A stretch of 64,000 nucleotides of DNA from Neobacillus niacini (GTDB lineage: Bacteria > Bacillota > Bacilli > Bacillales > Cytobacillaceae), in contig NZ_JAMBOX010000020.1 in the NCBI RefSeq assembly GCF_023715785.1, forward strand, positions 20,884 to 84,883, written 5' to 3'. Each line of letters opens with the position of its first letter. Position 1 is the stretch's first letter. Both the position numbers and the translations under genes were made by a program. Shown in pieces: positions 26,647 to 35,471 of this stretch. The notes beneath the pieces were generated by a model. It did no database searches. It was not told the DNA's origin and saw nothing but the letters and a program-made list of their open reading frames with translations.

Positions 26647-27273
26647 TCAATCTCCTTTTTCCTCAACTAACTTCCTTTTTAATTCTTGCATTTTAGAGTA
26701 GAGTTCAAATCGCTTTTTTGGCTGTCTTTCATTACGCGAGGCTTTCTCTAACTTCTCTACTTCTTTCTGTAATTTTAAAATTTTCTCTTGTCGCTCTAAT
26801 CTTTCAGATATTTTGATATTATCCTGAGGAATTTTTATATCCTCTTTAATGGCGATTTGTTCAACAATTCCATTCCAAACTGAGTCTAGATTAAGACCAT
26901 TTACATCTAGTGAAATATCTTGTTCCGGAATCCATTCCGTTTTATATATTTTCTTATAATAAATTGATAACTGAACCTGCTCCTGATATTTTAATACAAA
27001 AATAAGCTTATGAGCATTCTGTCTTGCTATATTCTCAACTATTCGATAATCAAACTCCTTCTTCTTGAGTTCGAGTGAAAGCACTAAGATTTCAACTACC
27101 TCTTCACCTTTTTCAAGGTTTAACGTATCAGGAGCTAATTTATACTCTAACATGATTCGTTTTATATCAGAAACGAATTTCTCCCGCATGTCGTTTTTTA
27201 GTGTAAGGTGTTTGTAAAAAGCTTCCTTCGGCATAATACGCCCAACCTCGGCTTTTTTTGGGAATGTTAACAT
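26647..27273 (-). CDS. DUF4391 family protein
   Basis: 208 residues. Start at 27273, overlapping the end of the helicase gene by 7 bp (ATGTTAA), so it is translationally coupled. N-terminal half: TFPKKAEVGRIMPKEAFYKH, then IVLSLELKKKEF-type segments. C-terminal half: a basic coiled coil (LERQEKILKLQKEVEKLEKA). DUF4391 proteins occur with helicase plus type III-like methyltransferase genes, but their role is unknown. It may be a structural or specificity partner. Confidence 0.78.
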   Translation of the reverse strand: MLTFPKKAEVGRIMPKEAFYKHLTLKNDMREKFVSDIKRIMLEYKLAPDTLNLEKGEEVVEILVLSLELKKKEFDYRIVENIARQNAHKLIFVLKYQEQVQLSIYYKKIYKTEWIPEQDISLDVNGLNLDSVWNGIVEQIAIKEDIKIPQDNIKISERLERQEKILKLQKEVEKLEKASRNERQPKKRFELYSKMQELKRKLVEEKGD

Positions 27274-30200
27274 TTTAACACCACCATAAAACAAATAAGC
27301 TCAAAATCATCAAGACCAGAAATTGTATCAGTTAAGAAAGTAGTTTGGCCCGTTCCAAAAAAACTGTCTAAATCGCTTTCTTCCTTAACACTTATTATGG
27401 ATCCAATTGCTGCATGTAATAAATACGATATACTTTTCATATTCTTGCCATCATTAGTTTCTTTGTTAAATACATGGCAAGCTTTCATATCAGGTTCCTT
27501 TTTGTCGCGAGTTAAATATCTCATTAGATCCAAAATTGCTTTTGGTTCAAGATGATTGGTAACAACCTCACCATCTTCCGAGATATACACTATATAGAAT
27601 GGATGAAGACGATTATGACTTTCTCCGTCCCCTATCTTATTTGTGTTTTTTAATACAAAGATAACTCCTGGCGTTTCACCTGTGACAACCGCATGAATTC
27701 CAAGTGGAGTTCTGTCTAGGTTCGGATTTTCTTTAATAAACGCAAGTAAATCCATACGAAACTCATTTAAGCCAAGATCCATAATTGAGATACCGGTTGT
27801 CATCTCTTCAAGATCAACTACTTCATTTTGAAGTTTTTCTAGTTGTTTTCTTCTATAAATTAAGTCTCCATTTTCATCCTGATTGATATAATCGTCATCA
27901 CCTGTTGATGTCATAACAGAGATACGCATCCTAGATTCTACTCGACTTTTTAAATTAATATAGTCATCTAGTGTTATATCTGGCCAAAAGTTGACTAACT
28001 GTATTACGGAGTTTCTACTTCCGATACGATCTATACGCCCAAAACGTTGGATAATTCGAACAGGGTTCCAATGTATGTCATAATTTATACAATAATCACA
28101 ATCCTGTAAATTCTGGCCTTCTGAAATACAATCTGTCGCGATTAAAATGTCTATATCATTTTGATCATTTGGCATTACTAGCGCTTTGTCTTTTGAAACA
28201 GGTGAAAAACAAGTTAGAATAGTATTCATATCATTAGGAAACTTAGTAATAGTAGTTTTACCCTCAATGGAGCCTGTAATTAATGCACTATTTAGGCCGA
28301 ATTTTTTCTTTGCATAACCACTTACATTTTCAAATAAATATTCGGCTGTATCAGAAAACGCCGTAAAAACAATAACCTTTTTGTTACCCTTATTTATAGG
28401 ATTACTAATCTTACGACCAATAACGTCTAAAAGTTCATTCAGCTTACAATCATATTCTGGAGTAATATCCTCAACCATTAGAATCAATAACTCTAGAATT
28501 TCTTTATCAGCAATAAGATCCTGTTGCCAGGATAAATAATCCATATCGTTTATATCAATTCTATATTTCTTCCCGACTGTAAATAAATCTATATTCTGGT
28601 CATCTAGATCGAACTCATCGTAGTCGCTATAATCTCTGACATTAATATCCATGTTAGAACGAAATTCCTTTATTACATTCAATGTCTCTGTTATTTGATT
28701 ATATATACGCTTTACTGTTAATTTAAAGGAATGCACCGAACTTTCCATCCGCTTTAACAAATTGATACTCATTAAACGTCGAATTCCTTCTTCACGTCCA
28801 CTTTGAGATAGGCGGTTGCTATCTTCCGAATCCAAATCAATATAATTACTTAATCTACTTGGCAGAATATAATTTGTTGGCGTATATAAAGAAAGGTTTA
28901 ACTGAGAAAGTTGGTCATATATCTGTTCATAGTTAATGGCATTATTTAAAGTAGTTAACTTCGGACGTTTAGAAATAGGTTCATTGCGGTTTGGGAAACT
29001 ACCGATTTCTGAAGTATCATAGTAACGTTGAATGTGTTTCCTTGATCTGGCAATTGTGACACTATCAAGCACTTCAAAAAAATCAAAATCTAACTGTTTC
29101 AGCAATGAGTTTGTTGTCCGTGTTTCAGGTGGTTGTTTACTCCATGAGTTATATATCTTCTGCGCTTGTCTAAAAATTGTATCAATATCTGTTTTAGTAT
29201 CAAGCTTTTCATTGATTAAGTCCGAATGACCTTCATATGCAAGGGCCAATTGATTACGCAAGTCAAAAAATCGGTTGTTTACAGGAGTTGCCGATAACAT
29301 TAAAACTTTTGTTTTCACACCTGGTTTAATCACTTTATTAAGTAACCTTAAATATCGGTTTTCTTTTTCTCCATATTCCCCAGATGTAGCACCACCATTA
29401 CGAAAATTATGAGATTCATCAATTACTACTAAATCATAATTTCCCCAGTTTATGCGATCCAGAGGCAGTCCAATCACGGATTCACCTTTTTCTCGTGACA
29501 AGTCTGTGTGAAAAAGAACATCATATCTCAAACGGTCTTTAGAAAGAGGATTGTTAATTAGATTTCCTCTGTATGTAATCCAGTTATCTTTTAGCTTCTT
29601 TGGACAAAGTACAAGGACGTTTTTATTACGATTTTCATAATATTTTATGACTGCTAAAGAGGTGAAAGTTTTACCAAGACCAACGCTATCCGCTAGGATA
29701 CACCCATTATATTGTTCTAATTTATTTATAATTGCTAGTGCAGCATCCTTCTGAAAATTGTATAGTTTTTTCCATACAATACTCTCTTTAAACCCAGTAG
29801 CTTCGTTTGGTAATACATCCTCTGTTATGTCTTCTAAAAACTCATTAAAAATGTTATATAGAGTCATAAAATATATTAACTCAGGCGAATTTTCTTGGTA
29901 GACAGTAGAAATGATCTCTATTACTTGTTCAGTGACATCTTGAAGACGGCCTTTGTCATGCCAAACGTCATTAAACAGTCGAATGTATTCGTTACTAAAA
30001 GGAGCACTAAATTTATTTATCATATTATAAACATTGTTCCCTCGTTCACAACCTATATCTACTGTTGTAAATCCATTTAAAGGCATATAGGTAATTTGCT
30101 TTTCATCAGATTGGACATTAAGAAACCCACCCATACTATCCTGTGTAGAATTGCTTTTAAAGGTAACCTTTTTTTGAATCCATTCTGCGCATTCACGAGC

Positions 30201-30500
30201 AATAGACTTTTGCGTTAATTCATTTCTTAATTTAACTTCAAACTCGGTACCATATATACTTGTTTCTCTCTTTAATCTTGGTATGTAAAACTCCCGGCGC
30301 TCTTTTGGGAATTTTTCAGTAACAAAAGTAGGAGAAGTAAAGATAAATTCCAAAGAATCTATATCTTTTAATTGTGTTTTTAATTCTTGATAAGCATATA
30401 TAGAAAAATAAGCTGCTGCGATAGAAATACGACTCCCAGGAGTAATCTCTTTGACAAGATCATCTTTAACAATTTTTGTAGTGTTGTTAAAAATCTCCAT
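27267..30500 (-). CDS. SNF2-family helicase with PLD-like N-terminus
   Basis: 1077 residues. The ATG at 30500 has AAAGGAGG 8 bp upstream. The N-terminal ~120 residues (ITPGSRISIAAAYFSIYAY...LEFIFTSPTF) resemble the phospholipase-D-like region that heads this helicase group, although an HKD motif was not found. Walker A ADSVGLGKTFTSLAV is near 268, DESHNFRN near 360, and the helicase C motif RIIQRFGRIDRIGSRN near 820. It is the first gene of the operon with DUF4391, mod and res. It is probably part of an extended type III restriction system; the extra helicase is not needed for classical type III enzymes. Confidence 0.85.
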   Translation of the reverse strand: MEIFNNTTKIVKDDLVKEITPGSRISIAAAYFSIYAYQELKTQLKDIDSLEFIFTSPTFVTEKFPKERREFYIPRLKRETSIYGTEFEVKLRNELTQKSIARECAEWIQKKVTFKSNSTQDSMGGFLNVQSDEKQITYMPLNGFTTVDIGCERGNNVYNMINKFSAPFSNEYIRLFNDVWHDKGRLQDVTEQVIEIISTVYQENSPELIYFMTLYNIFNEFLEDITEDVLPNEATGFKESIVWKKLYNFQKDAALAIINKLEQYNGCILADSVGLGKTFTSLAVIKYYENRNKNVLVLCPKKLKDNWITYRGNLINNPLSKDRLRYDVLFHTDLSREKGESVIGLPLDRINWGNYDLVVIDESHNFRNGGATSGEYGEKENRYLRLLNKVIKPGVKTKVLMLSATPVNNRFFDLRNQLALAYEGHSDLINEKLDTKTDIDTIFRQAQKIYNSWSKQPPETRTTNSLLKQLDFDFFEVLDSVTIARSRKHIQRYYDTSEIGSFPNRNEPISKRPKLTTLNNAINYEQIYDQLSQLNLSLYTPTNYILPSRLSNYIDLDSEDSNRLSQSGREEGIRRLMSINLLKRMESSVHSFKLTVKRIYNQITETLNVIKEFRSNMDINVRDYSDYDEFDLDDQNIDLFTVGKKYRIDINDMDYLSWQQDLIADKEILELLILMVEDITPEYDCKLNELLDVIGRKISNPINKGNKKVIVFTAFSDTAEYLFENVSGYAKKKFGLNSALITGSIEGKTTITKFPNDMNTILTCFSPVSKDKALVMPNDQNDIDILIATDCISEGQNLQDCDYCINYDIHWNPVRIIQRFGRIDRIGSRNSVIQLVNFWPDITLDDYINLKSRVESRMRISVMTSTGDDDYINQDENGDLIYRRKQLEKLQNEVVDLEEMTTGISIMDLGLNEFRMDLLAFIKENPNLDRTPLGIHAVVTGETPGVIFVLKNTNKIGDGESHNRLHPFYIVYISEDGEVVTNHLEPKAILDLMRYLTRDKKEPDMKACHVFNKETNDGKNMKSISYLLHAAIGSIISVKEESDLDSFFGTGQTTFLTDTISGLDDFELICFMVVLKC

Positions 30501-30816
30501 AATCAAGTCCTCCTTTATCCGGATAAATAGTTACCACCATTATAACAAATATCAAGTGAACTTTATCCAGTTTATAGGAAATCTATTAGCATATATAACG
30601 ACAAAAAATTATAGATGAATGTTCTATTATTTGTATAAACCTACGGTAATTTGTCTACAATGCTTAATAAATAAACGGTCACATGAATAGCGAGGTATAC
30701 CACGCTATCTGTACAACCGTACTCTTAACTTGAAAAAGCCTTGATATCAAGGCCTTCCCAAGATTGCACTTTTTACTTTTTTGTTTGACTTAAATTTTCT
30801 ACGGTAATTTGAACAC
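30501..30816. other. Gap with direct repeats and palindromes
   Basis: No gene. CTACGGTAATTTG occurs at 30641 and 30799 in the same orientation. Between them lies a near-perfect palindrome at 30687-30708 (ATAGCG, A, GGTATACC, A, CGCTAT) and the terminator at 30738. The region separates the restriction operon from the serine recombinase operon and could contain a recombinase target. Confidence 0.4.
30738..30753 (-). terminator. Terminator of the serine recombinase operon
   Basis: GCCTTGATATCAAGGC is a perfect 16-bp palindrome. On the reverse strand it is followed by TTTTTC. It lies 64 bp after the stop of the last recombinase gene. Confidence 0.6.
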
Positions 30817-32496
30817 TTACATAGCTAAATCTGCGGTAGTGTGACTAATCCATTTTTCGAGGTCAACAAAAGGAGTTAGCTTGTACTGAATAGCTGCATT
30901 ATTAGTAGAGAGGTTCAATTCAACTTTTTCAATAAAGAATAGAGATAGGCTTCGCAATTCTAGTTCGCTTAAGGAGTTATTTTTAAGATCAAAAAATCTG
31001 GAAAAGAGTGTTTCCAACTCATTGACATCAAGTATTTGCTCTATTTGGTCCAATAACTTTCCTAATTCCGTCTCTTTTTCAGACAAAAAATTTTGTGTTA
31101 TAGCAATAGAATTAGCAAATTCTCTCTCAGCCAAGTCAGTACTATATAGAACATAGCGTTCTTGTTCTTTTACGTGTTGAAGAGTCTTATTAACGTTATC
31201 TTGTTTTTGTTTCAATATCTTTTTCCAACTCTTCAATGTACTTATTACTTCTCTTTTCATTACTGCACTGTTCTTGGAAATATGTTCAAAAAATTTTTCG
31301 AGCACAATTTCATGTACCTTTTTAACTTCAACATATTTTTTGCAATACACACATCGGTAAACTAGCTTTTCCCTTTTACTTTTGCCTGGTGTAAAATTCT
31401 TTGAAATTAGTGGTACTTCACAATTCTTACATACCAATAAATCTTTAAGTGTAAATGGTGTATCCATGTTTCTGCCAAATTGATTCTTAAAGCTCTTCAT
31501 CTGTTTTACGATACCTGCTAGGTGCTGAGGAATAATTGGCTCATGAAAGTTTTCAAATAAATCAAACTGACCTAGTTCTTTTCGAGCACTATTAGTATGA
31601 CTTTTGCGGACGTTCCATGTTAAATGTCCTTGATAAAAGAGATTTTGTAAAATTTTATCAATCATGGAGGCAACCCATGCTTTACCCTTTGGTGAAAGAA
31701 TATCACATTCATTTAAATAAGTAGCAATGAACTTATTACTATACCCCCAGCTGGACAAGTAGTAAATGAGGTAAACAATGTCAGCTTTTTGATCACTGTT
31801 ATCAATACTTATCTCGCCATCTTTATCTTTCACGTATCCATATGGAAGAGCAGCTCCAGGCCGAATAGGTTTTTGACCATCTGAAGGGTCTAGGCAATTT
31901 TGTTGATAGCGAACGGTTCTATCTTTTTTATATTCAGACTCATTTCTATAAATTAATAATTTGGCTTGAATATGGGGGTTACTAGGGTCCCATTCATCAG
32001 GTTCTGTAGTACTAAAAAACTTTATTGTTGCTTTTGTCTCTTTTAATGGATAATATACTTCCTTAACAAAATCATTCACTTGACGACTAACACGACTTTC
32101 CTCACAAAAGAAGATTGCTCCTAAAAAGTTCTCTGATGAAGCACTTGCATAAAGGACTCTCATCCAAGGTCTGTTTAATGCCGTTTTATGTGTGGCTGAA
32201 ACCGCTTTATCCATACACCAAAGGATAATCTGGTAACCTTCTAGTTGCGCCTTATTTTCTATTTGTCTTTTTTGAATAGCTATTGAGTTATTATCATCTT
32301 GCTTTTTATCAGAATATCGGATATAACCAATTGCCGGCTTAATATTTGGTTCAAGAACTAATCCTTTAATCGGTGGCATACAAAGATCATACTCTAATGG
32401 GCCAATGATATCTTTTATGATATCTTTAAACTCTTGTTGAAGTACGAGTAGCCTATCTAGATTACTCACCTTTGGTTTGTTCCTTACATTAGACAA
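30817..32496 (-). CDS. Large serine recombinase A
   Basis: 559 residues. The N-terminal resolvase domain has its nucleophile at about Ser62 in GYIRYSDKKQ and the conserved FFCEESRVSRQVND. It is followed by a recombinase domain (about 215-330), a zinc ribbon (CKNC...CVYC, ~370-395) and a long coiled coil (~410-480), the normal layout of large serine integrases and transposases. The start is TTG at 32496 with AGGAGGAG upstream, overlapping recombinase B by 8 bp. About 45 residues precede the resolvase domain, which is more than usual. It is the last gene of the recombinase operon. Confidence 0.88.
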   Translation of the reverse strand: MSNVRNKPKVSNLDRLLVLQQEFKDIIKDIIGPLEYDLCMPPIKGLVLEPNIKPAIGYIRYSDKKQDDNNSIAIQKRQIENKAQLEGYQIILWCMDKAVSATHKTALNRPWMRVLYASASSENFLGAIFFCEESRVSRQVNDFVKEVYYPLKETKATIKFFSTTEPDEWDPSNPHIQAKLLIYRNESEYKKDRTVRYQQNCLDPSDGQKPIRPGAALPYGYVKDKDGEISIDNSDQKADIVYLIYYLSSWGYSNKFIATYLNECDILSPKGKAWVASMIDKILQNLFYQGHLTWNVRKSHTNSARKELGQFDLFENFHEPIIPQHLAGIVKQMKSFKNQFGRNMDTPFTLKDLLVCKNCEVPLISKNFTPGKSKREKLVYRCVYCKKYVEVKKVHEIVLEKFFEHISKNSAVMKREVISTLKSWKKILKQKQDNVNKTLQHVKEQERYVLYSTDLAEREFANSIAITQNFLSEKETELGKLLDQIEQILDVNELETLFSRFFDLKNNSLSELELRSLSLFFIEKVELNLSTNNAAIQYKLTPFVDLEKWISHTTADLAM

Positions 32497-33946
32497 AATA
32501 CTCTCCTCCTAGAAATTCTGCAAAGAATATTTCTATCTCTACAGAGTCATAAAAAATAGTTACACTCTTAACCATGAAGTTAATAAACGAATGTAGCTTT
32601 TCCTTATTCAATTCTTCCACTACTCCAGACTTAACAACATTTATCAACTCATTAACAAGTGTTTGTGTATTGGATAAGTCAACAATTTGAGTGTTTAAAC
32701 TATCAACTTCACTAATAAAGTTATTAATTTTTTCAATTCCTATCTGTTTATCTTTTGAATTACTATGAGGATAATTCAGAACAAAATTTACGCGCAATTT
32801 CTTTAGTTCGTTACTTAGTTCTTTCTTCTTTTTGCTCATTGCATTTATTGCTTTATTAATCGATCTTCTGCAAACATACTTTAGATTTTCCACGGATATT
32901 GAATTTATTGCTTTTTTAATGGCAAGTTCTAAATATTGGTTAATCTCCTGGGTTGTTACACTAATATTGTTGTGCTCTGAGCACTTGTAATAAGCTGATT
33001 CACCCACCATAGTATTTTTGTGTATCATCCTCCTATTGCATACACCGCAAATTGGAGTAATATAGGATTGTTCTCTCGATACAATTATGCTGTCAATAAA
33101 ACTTTGTTCATATTGGTCTAGTACAATTTGAACCCTACGAAACAAATCCAATTCTATAATTGGTTCAACATGGTCCAATTGATAGAAATATGTTCCTTTT
33201 TGATAATAACCACAATAAAAAGGTGAACGAAAAACTTTCCATGTATCTTCTACATTCTTTCTATTGAATTCCTTTTTATAGCTAAGAATTTGAGTTAGGA
33301 ATTCATTGAAGTTTTCATTTTCAATCTTGCAAATAGTCTCAAACGCATTACTTATGTTGTATTGGTACTTTTCGTCTGCAGAATATCTTTTGTCTTCATT
33401 TTTTATATACCCAAATTTTTGTGGTGGGTTCATATTGTGAACATCTTGAAGTCTTGCTTTAATATTTGCTCCTTCACTTTGAATCTGTATTCCATATATT
33501 CCTTCTATCAATTTATCCCTACTGAAAGGAGGAGTTTCACTACAGGTAAAGAAAACATCGATATTTGCAGCATAAAATATATCAGCGATTTCATTATACT
33601 CATAGAAATTTCTTGCTAATCTGCAACGGGTAAAGACTAGAACACAATTGATTTGGCCCGACTTAATGGCATTTAACATTCGAATAAGCTCCGGTCTATT
33701 TTCCATAACTACTTTGTTGGCAGAAAGAGCATGTTCATTAAAGACCTCAACTTCGTTCCACGGAATACCGTTAGCTTCTGCCCACTTCCTCGCTGCATCT
33801 TTTTGAAGTGCTAGGCTTTGTGAGCTTCCACTAACCCTGTAATACACAGCATATCTTTTTTTCACACTAACGTTTCCGCTTTCTATTTGGTAACAATGAT
33901 TGCTGGGAATAATGTTACCAATTTTCTTAACTTCACTAGACCTCAT
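32489..33946 (-). CDS. Large serine recombinase B
   Basis: 485 residues. Ser39 lies in YAVYYRVSGSSQS, and LVFTRCRLARNFYE is the catalytic Arg region. A zinc ribbon (CGVCNRRM...YYKCSEH, ~318-343) is followed by a coiled coil near 375-395. It differs clearly from recombinase A, so the two are not a recent duplication. Pairs of large serine recombinases working together are known (CcrA/CcrB of SCC elements). It starts 3 bp after the small gene at 33950 and overlaps recombinase A. Confidence 0.85.
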   Translation of the reverse strand: MRSSEVKKIGNIIPSNHCYQIESGNVSVKKRYAVYYRVSGSSQSLALQKDAARKWAEANGIPWNEVEVFNEHALSANKVVMENRPELIRMLNAIKSGQINCVLVFTRCRLARNFYEYNEIADIFYAANIDVFFTCSETPPFSRDKLIEGIYGIQIQSEGANIKARLQDVHNMNPPQKFGYIKNEDKRYSADEKYQYNISNAFETICKIENENFNEFLTQILSYKKEFNRKNVEDTWKVFRSPFYCGYYQKGTYFYQLDHVEPIIELDLFRRVQIVLDQYEQSFIDSIIVSREQSYITPICGVCNRRMIHKNTMVGESAYYKCSEHNNISVTTQEINQYLELAIKKAINSISVENLKYVCRRSINKAINAMSKKKKELSNELKKLRVNFVLNYPHSNSKDKQIGIEKINNFISEVDSLNTQIVDLSNTQTLVNELINVVKSGVVEELNKEKLHSFINFMVKSVTIFYDSVEIEIFFAEFLGGEYFV

Positions 33947-33949
33947 GAT

Positions 33950-34144
33950 TTATTCACTTACTCCCTCCGACACGATTTTACTTATTCGACTTTGGTTTGT
34001 CCGCAGTAGTTCAGCCTTTACAGCTGGATGCATAGGTAGTTGCTCTAAGACAATCCTTTCAAGGATTCTATACATCCATAAATCCGTCTCTCTACTGTTT
34101 TCTTCCGAAAAAGTAATCTTAACAACCTTTCCTGTTTCACTCAT
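33950..34144 (-). CDS. Small acidic/helical protein in recombinase operon
   Basis: 64 residues. It starts at ATG 34144, 8 bp after GGGAGGTGA. It has no recognised domain: a charged N-terminus (VVKITFSEENSRETD), then two amphipathic helices (ERIVLEQLPMHPAVKAELL). It ends 3 bp before recombinase B. It is a likely accessory factor. A hairpin covers part of its ribosome site. Confidence 0.65.
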   Translation of the reverse strand: MSETGKVVKITFSEENSRETDLWMYRILERIVLEQLPMHPAVKAELLRTNQSRISKIVSEGVSE

Positions 34145-34158
34145 TGAACCATTCACCT

Positions 34159-34187
34159 CCCGTCAATGTATTAAGATGATTGACGGG
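34159..34187 (-). promoter_or_regulatory. Hairpin next to the ribosome site of the 33950 gene
   Basis: CCCGTCAAT and ATTGACGGG form a perfect 9-bp stem with an 11-base loop. On the reverse strand the 3' arm runs straight into AGGTGA, so the GGG of the Shine-Dalgarno is in the stem. It could lower translation of the small gene and the recombinases, or be a DNA operator. Confidence 0.45.
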
Positions 34188-34211
34188 AAAGGGAAATTTC
34201 ATACCATACTA

Positions 34212-34352
34212 TTATGACTTTACAGAATTACTAGTTTTCAAATCTAATTGAAGTTGGTACTTAGTTCTTTTTGCACCTTTGCTCAATCGTTCAAAAATTA
34301 CCTTTTCAGCTTTACTTCCAGGAAGACCTAATTTCATAAAAGTCAAATGCAC
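34212..34352 (-). CDS. 46-residue protein in recombinase operon
   Basis: A small gene starting at GTG 34352, with GAGGTGA 5 bp upstream, directly after the stop of the preceding mini-gene (TAA then GTG). It is basic, with LPGSKAEKVIFERLSKGAKR in the middle. No family was recognised. Tight packing and a good ribosome site support it. Confidence 0.55.
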   Translation of the reverse strand: MHLTFMKLGLPGSKAEKVIFERLSKGAKRTKYQLQLDLKTSNSVKS

Positions 34353-34475
34353 TTACTTCACCTCAAATTTGTTATTTATTTGATCTATATAAATCTGTAT
34401 TACTCTTTTGGGAATCCCAAGTCTTTCAGAGTTAGCTAGTAAAGCATTAAAATACTTTTTCCTTTTATCATTCAA
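34353..34475 (-). CDS. 40-residue protein in recombinase operon
   Basis: A mini-gene that probably starts at TTG 34475, 8 bp after AGGGAGG. An in-frame ATG at 34481 overlaps the ribosome site. Basic helical product (NDKRKKYFNALLANSERLG). It abuts the next mini-gene with no spacer. Family unknown. Confidence 0.5.
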   Translation of the reverse strand: MNDKRKKYFNALLANSERLGIPKRVIQIYIDQINNKFEVK

Positions 34476-34539
34476 ATACATCCCCTCCCTCTATAACCGT
34501 TGGTGCTGTGTCAAAAGGTATCTTTTGACGATATTTTAA

Positions 34540-34716
34540 CTAACTGATGTTATCAGCAACCTGTTGGGTAAGCAGAAAATGAAAAAATTCTTGTTCACGT
34601 CTGTTGTGACGTGATAAATGATGCCTGCTCATCACAGAATAGCTGCTTTGCTTCTCTTTAGATTCTTGAATAATTGTGTCATGTTCTAATTCCACGAATA
34701 GATTAGGCCGATCCAT
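34540..34716 (-). CDS. 58-residue protein in recombinase operon
   Basis: It starts at ATG 34716 after a strong AAGGAGGAG. The N-terminus MDRPNLFVELEHDTIIQE is acidic; the C-terminus is rich in His, Arg and Gln. No family recognised. It is read in the same direction as the recombinases and lies between the longer first gene and the shorter mini-genes. Confidence 0.55.
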   Translation of the reverse strand: MDRPNLFVELEHDTIIQESKEKQSSYSVMSRHHLSRHNRREQEFFHFLLTQQVADNIS

Positions 34717-34810
34717 AAAAACTCCTCCTTGTTGAAATAAAAAAAACCACAAACATGAAAAACGGACGCACGTAGCCCTAGAGGTAACTACCTAAAATGG
34801 TAGCGTTCAT

Positions 34811-35044
34811 CTAGAGTACGGTGCTTCCGTACTCGTCAACTTCCAGGGGATTATTACCAAATTCTGAGTTGTGAAAAATAAATGAAGTATTTACTGTAAG
34901 TGCCTCATAATATAGTTCATTTTCTTCACTTTTATCGAGAGCTTGAGTTTTCTCTTTTGACTCCTTTGTAGAAGAACTTTTATGTAGGTGCCTTTTGGTA
35001 TAAATACAAAATTTTAGGTAAAATAGTCGGTGCTTCCGGACCAT
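34811..35044 (-). CDS. Doubtful small gene in recombinase operon
   Basis: Open frame of up to 77 codons without a good ribosome site. The second half (LDKSEENELYYEALTVN, then NPLEVDEYGSTVL) has an acidic composition like the neighbouring mini-genes. Its end contains a GAGTACGG/CCGTACTC hairpin (34814-34834). It may start internally or be the tail of the preceding gene shifted by a frameshift. Confidence 0.25.
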   Translation of the reverse strand: MVRKHRLFYLKFCIYTKRHLHKSSSTKESKEKTQALDKSEENELYYEALTVNTSFIFHNSEFGNNPLEVDEYGSTVL

Positions 35045-35337
35045 GCACTTATGTTCTTTTCCTCAGTTCCAGAAAAATACTTATTCAAAAATCCTTCTAC
35101 ACTGCTTATCCCGTCAAATTCCGAGATGGTCTCTTCTTCTTTCTCGACTGATTGTTTCTCTTCCTTACCCGCACCATCCTGTTCATAAATGTCATGTGGA
35201 GAAGCACCATGAACATCATTTTTGGAAACAGTGAAGTCAACTTCTGAAAAATGCTCATCTATGCTTTTTTGTTGATCTGCTTCTTCAAAGGTAAAATCAA
35301 ATAAAGATAGTTGAAGTGACTGTTGATTTTGCATCAT
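35014..35337 (-). CDS. Acidic protein with beta-clamp-binding-like motif
   Basis: 107 residues starting at ATG 35337, after AAGGGGGA (ATG 35334 is also possible). Residues 9-13 are QLSLF, which matches the consensus pentapeptide (QL[SD]LF) by which bacterial proteins bind the DNA polymerase sliding clamp. The rest is strongly acidic and probably disordered. It is the first gene of the recombinase operon, downstream of a large attenuator-like hairpin. It may connect recombination with replication; this is inference from one short motif. Confidence 0.55.
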   Translation of the reverse strand: MMQNQQSLQLSLFDFTFEEADQQKSIDEHFSEVDFTVSKNDVHGASPHDIYEQDGAGKEEKQSVEKEEETISEFDGISSVEGFLNKYFSGTEEKNISAWSGSTDYFT

Positions 35338-35403
35338 AAAATCCCCCTTAAACATTTTTTAAAAACTAAAACCGCAAATCATTTTTCTCGGTAGCAACAA
35401 AAA

Positions 35404-35471
35404 AAGCACTGTCCTTATATCTGCAGAGGATACACGTATGGTGTACTTCTGCAGATATAGAGACAGTGCTT
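35404..35471 (-). terminator. Long attenuator-like hairpin before the recombinase operon
   Basis: On the reverse strand the arms AAGCACTGTC / GACAGTGCTT, TATATCTGCAGA / TCTGCAGATATA and GTACAC / GTGTA stack into one nearly continuous stem of about 28 bp. It is followed at once by seven T. It ends 66 bp before the first gene of the operon on that strand, and no gene lies upstream on that strand for kilobases. It therefore looks like a leader terminator that must be overcome for expression. Confidence 0.7.
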
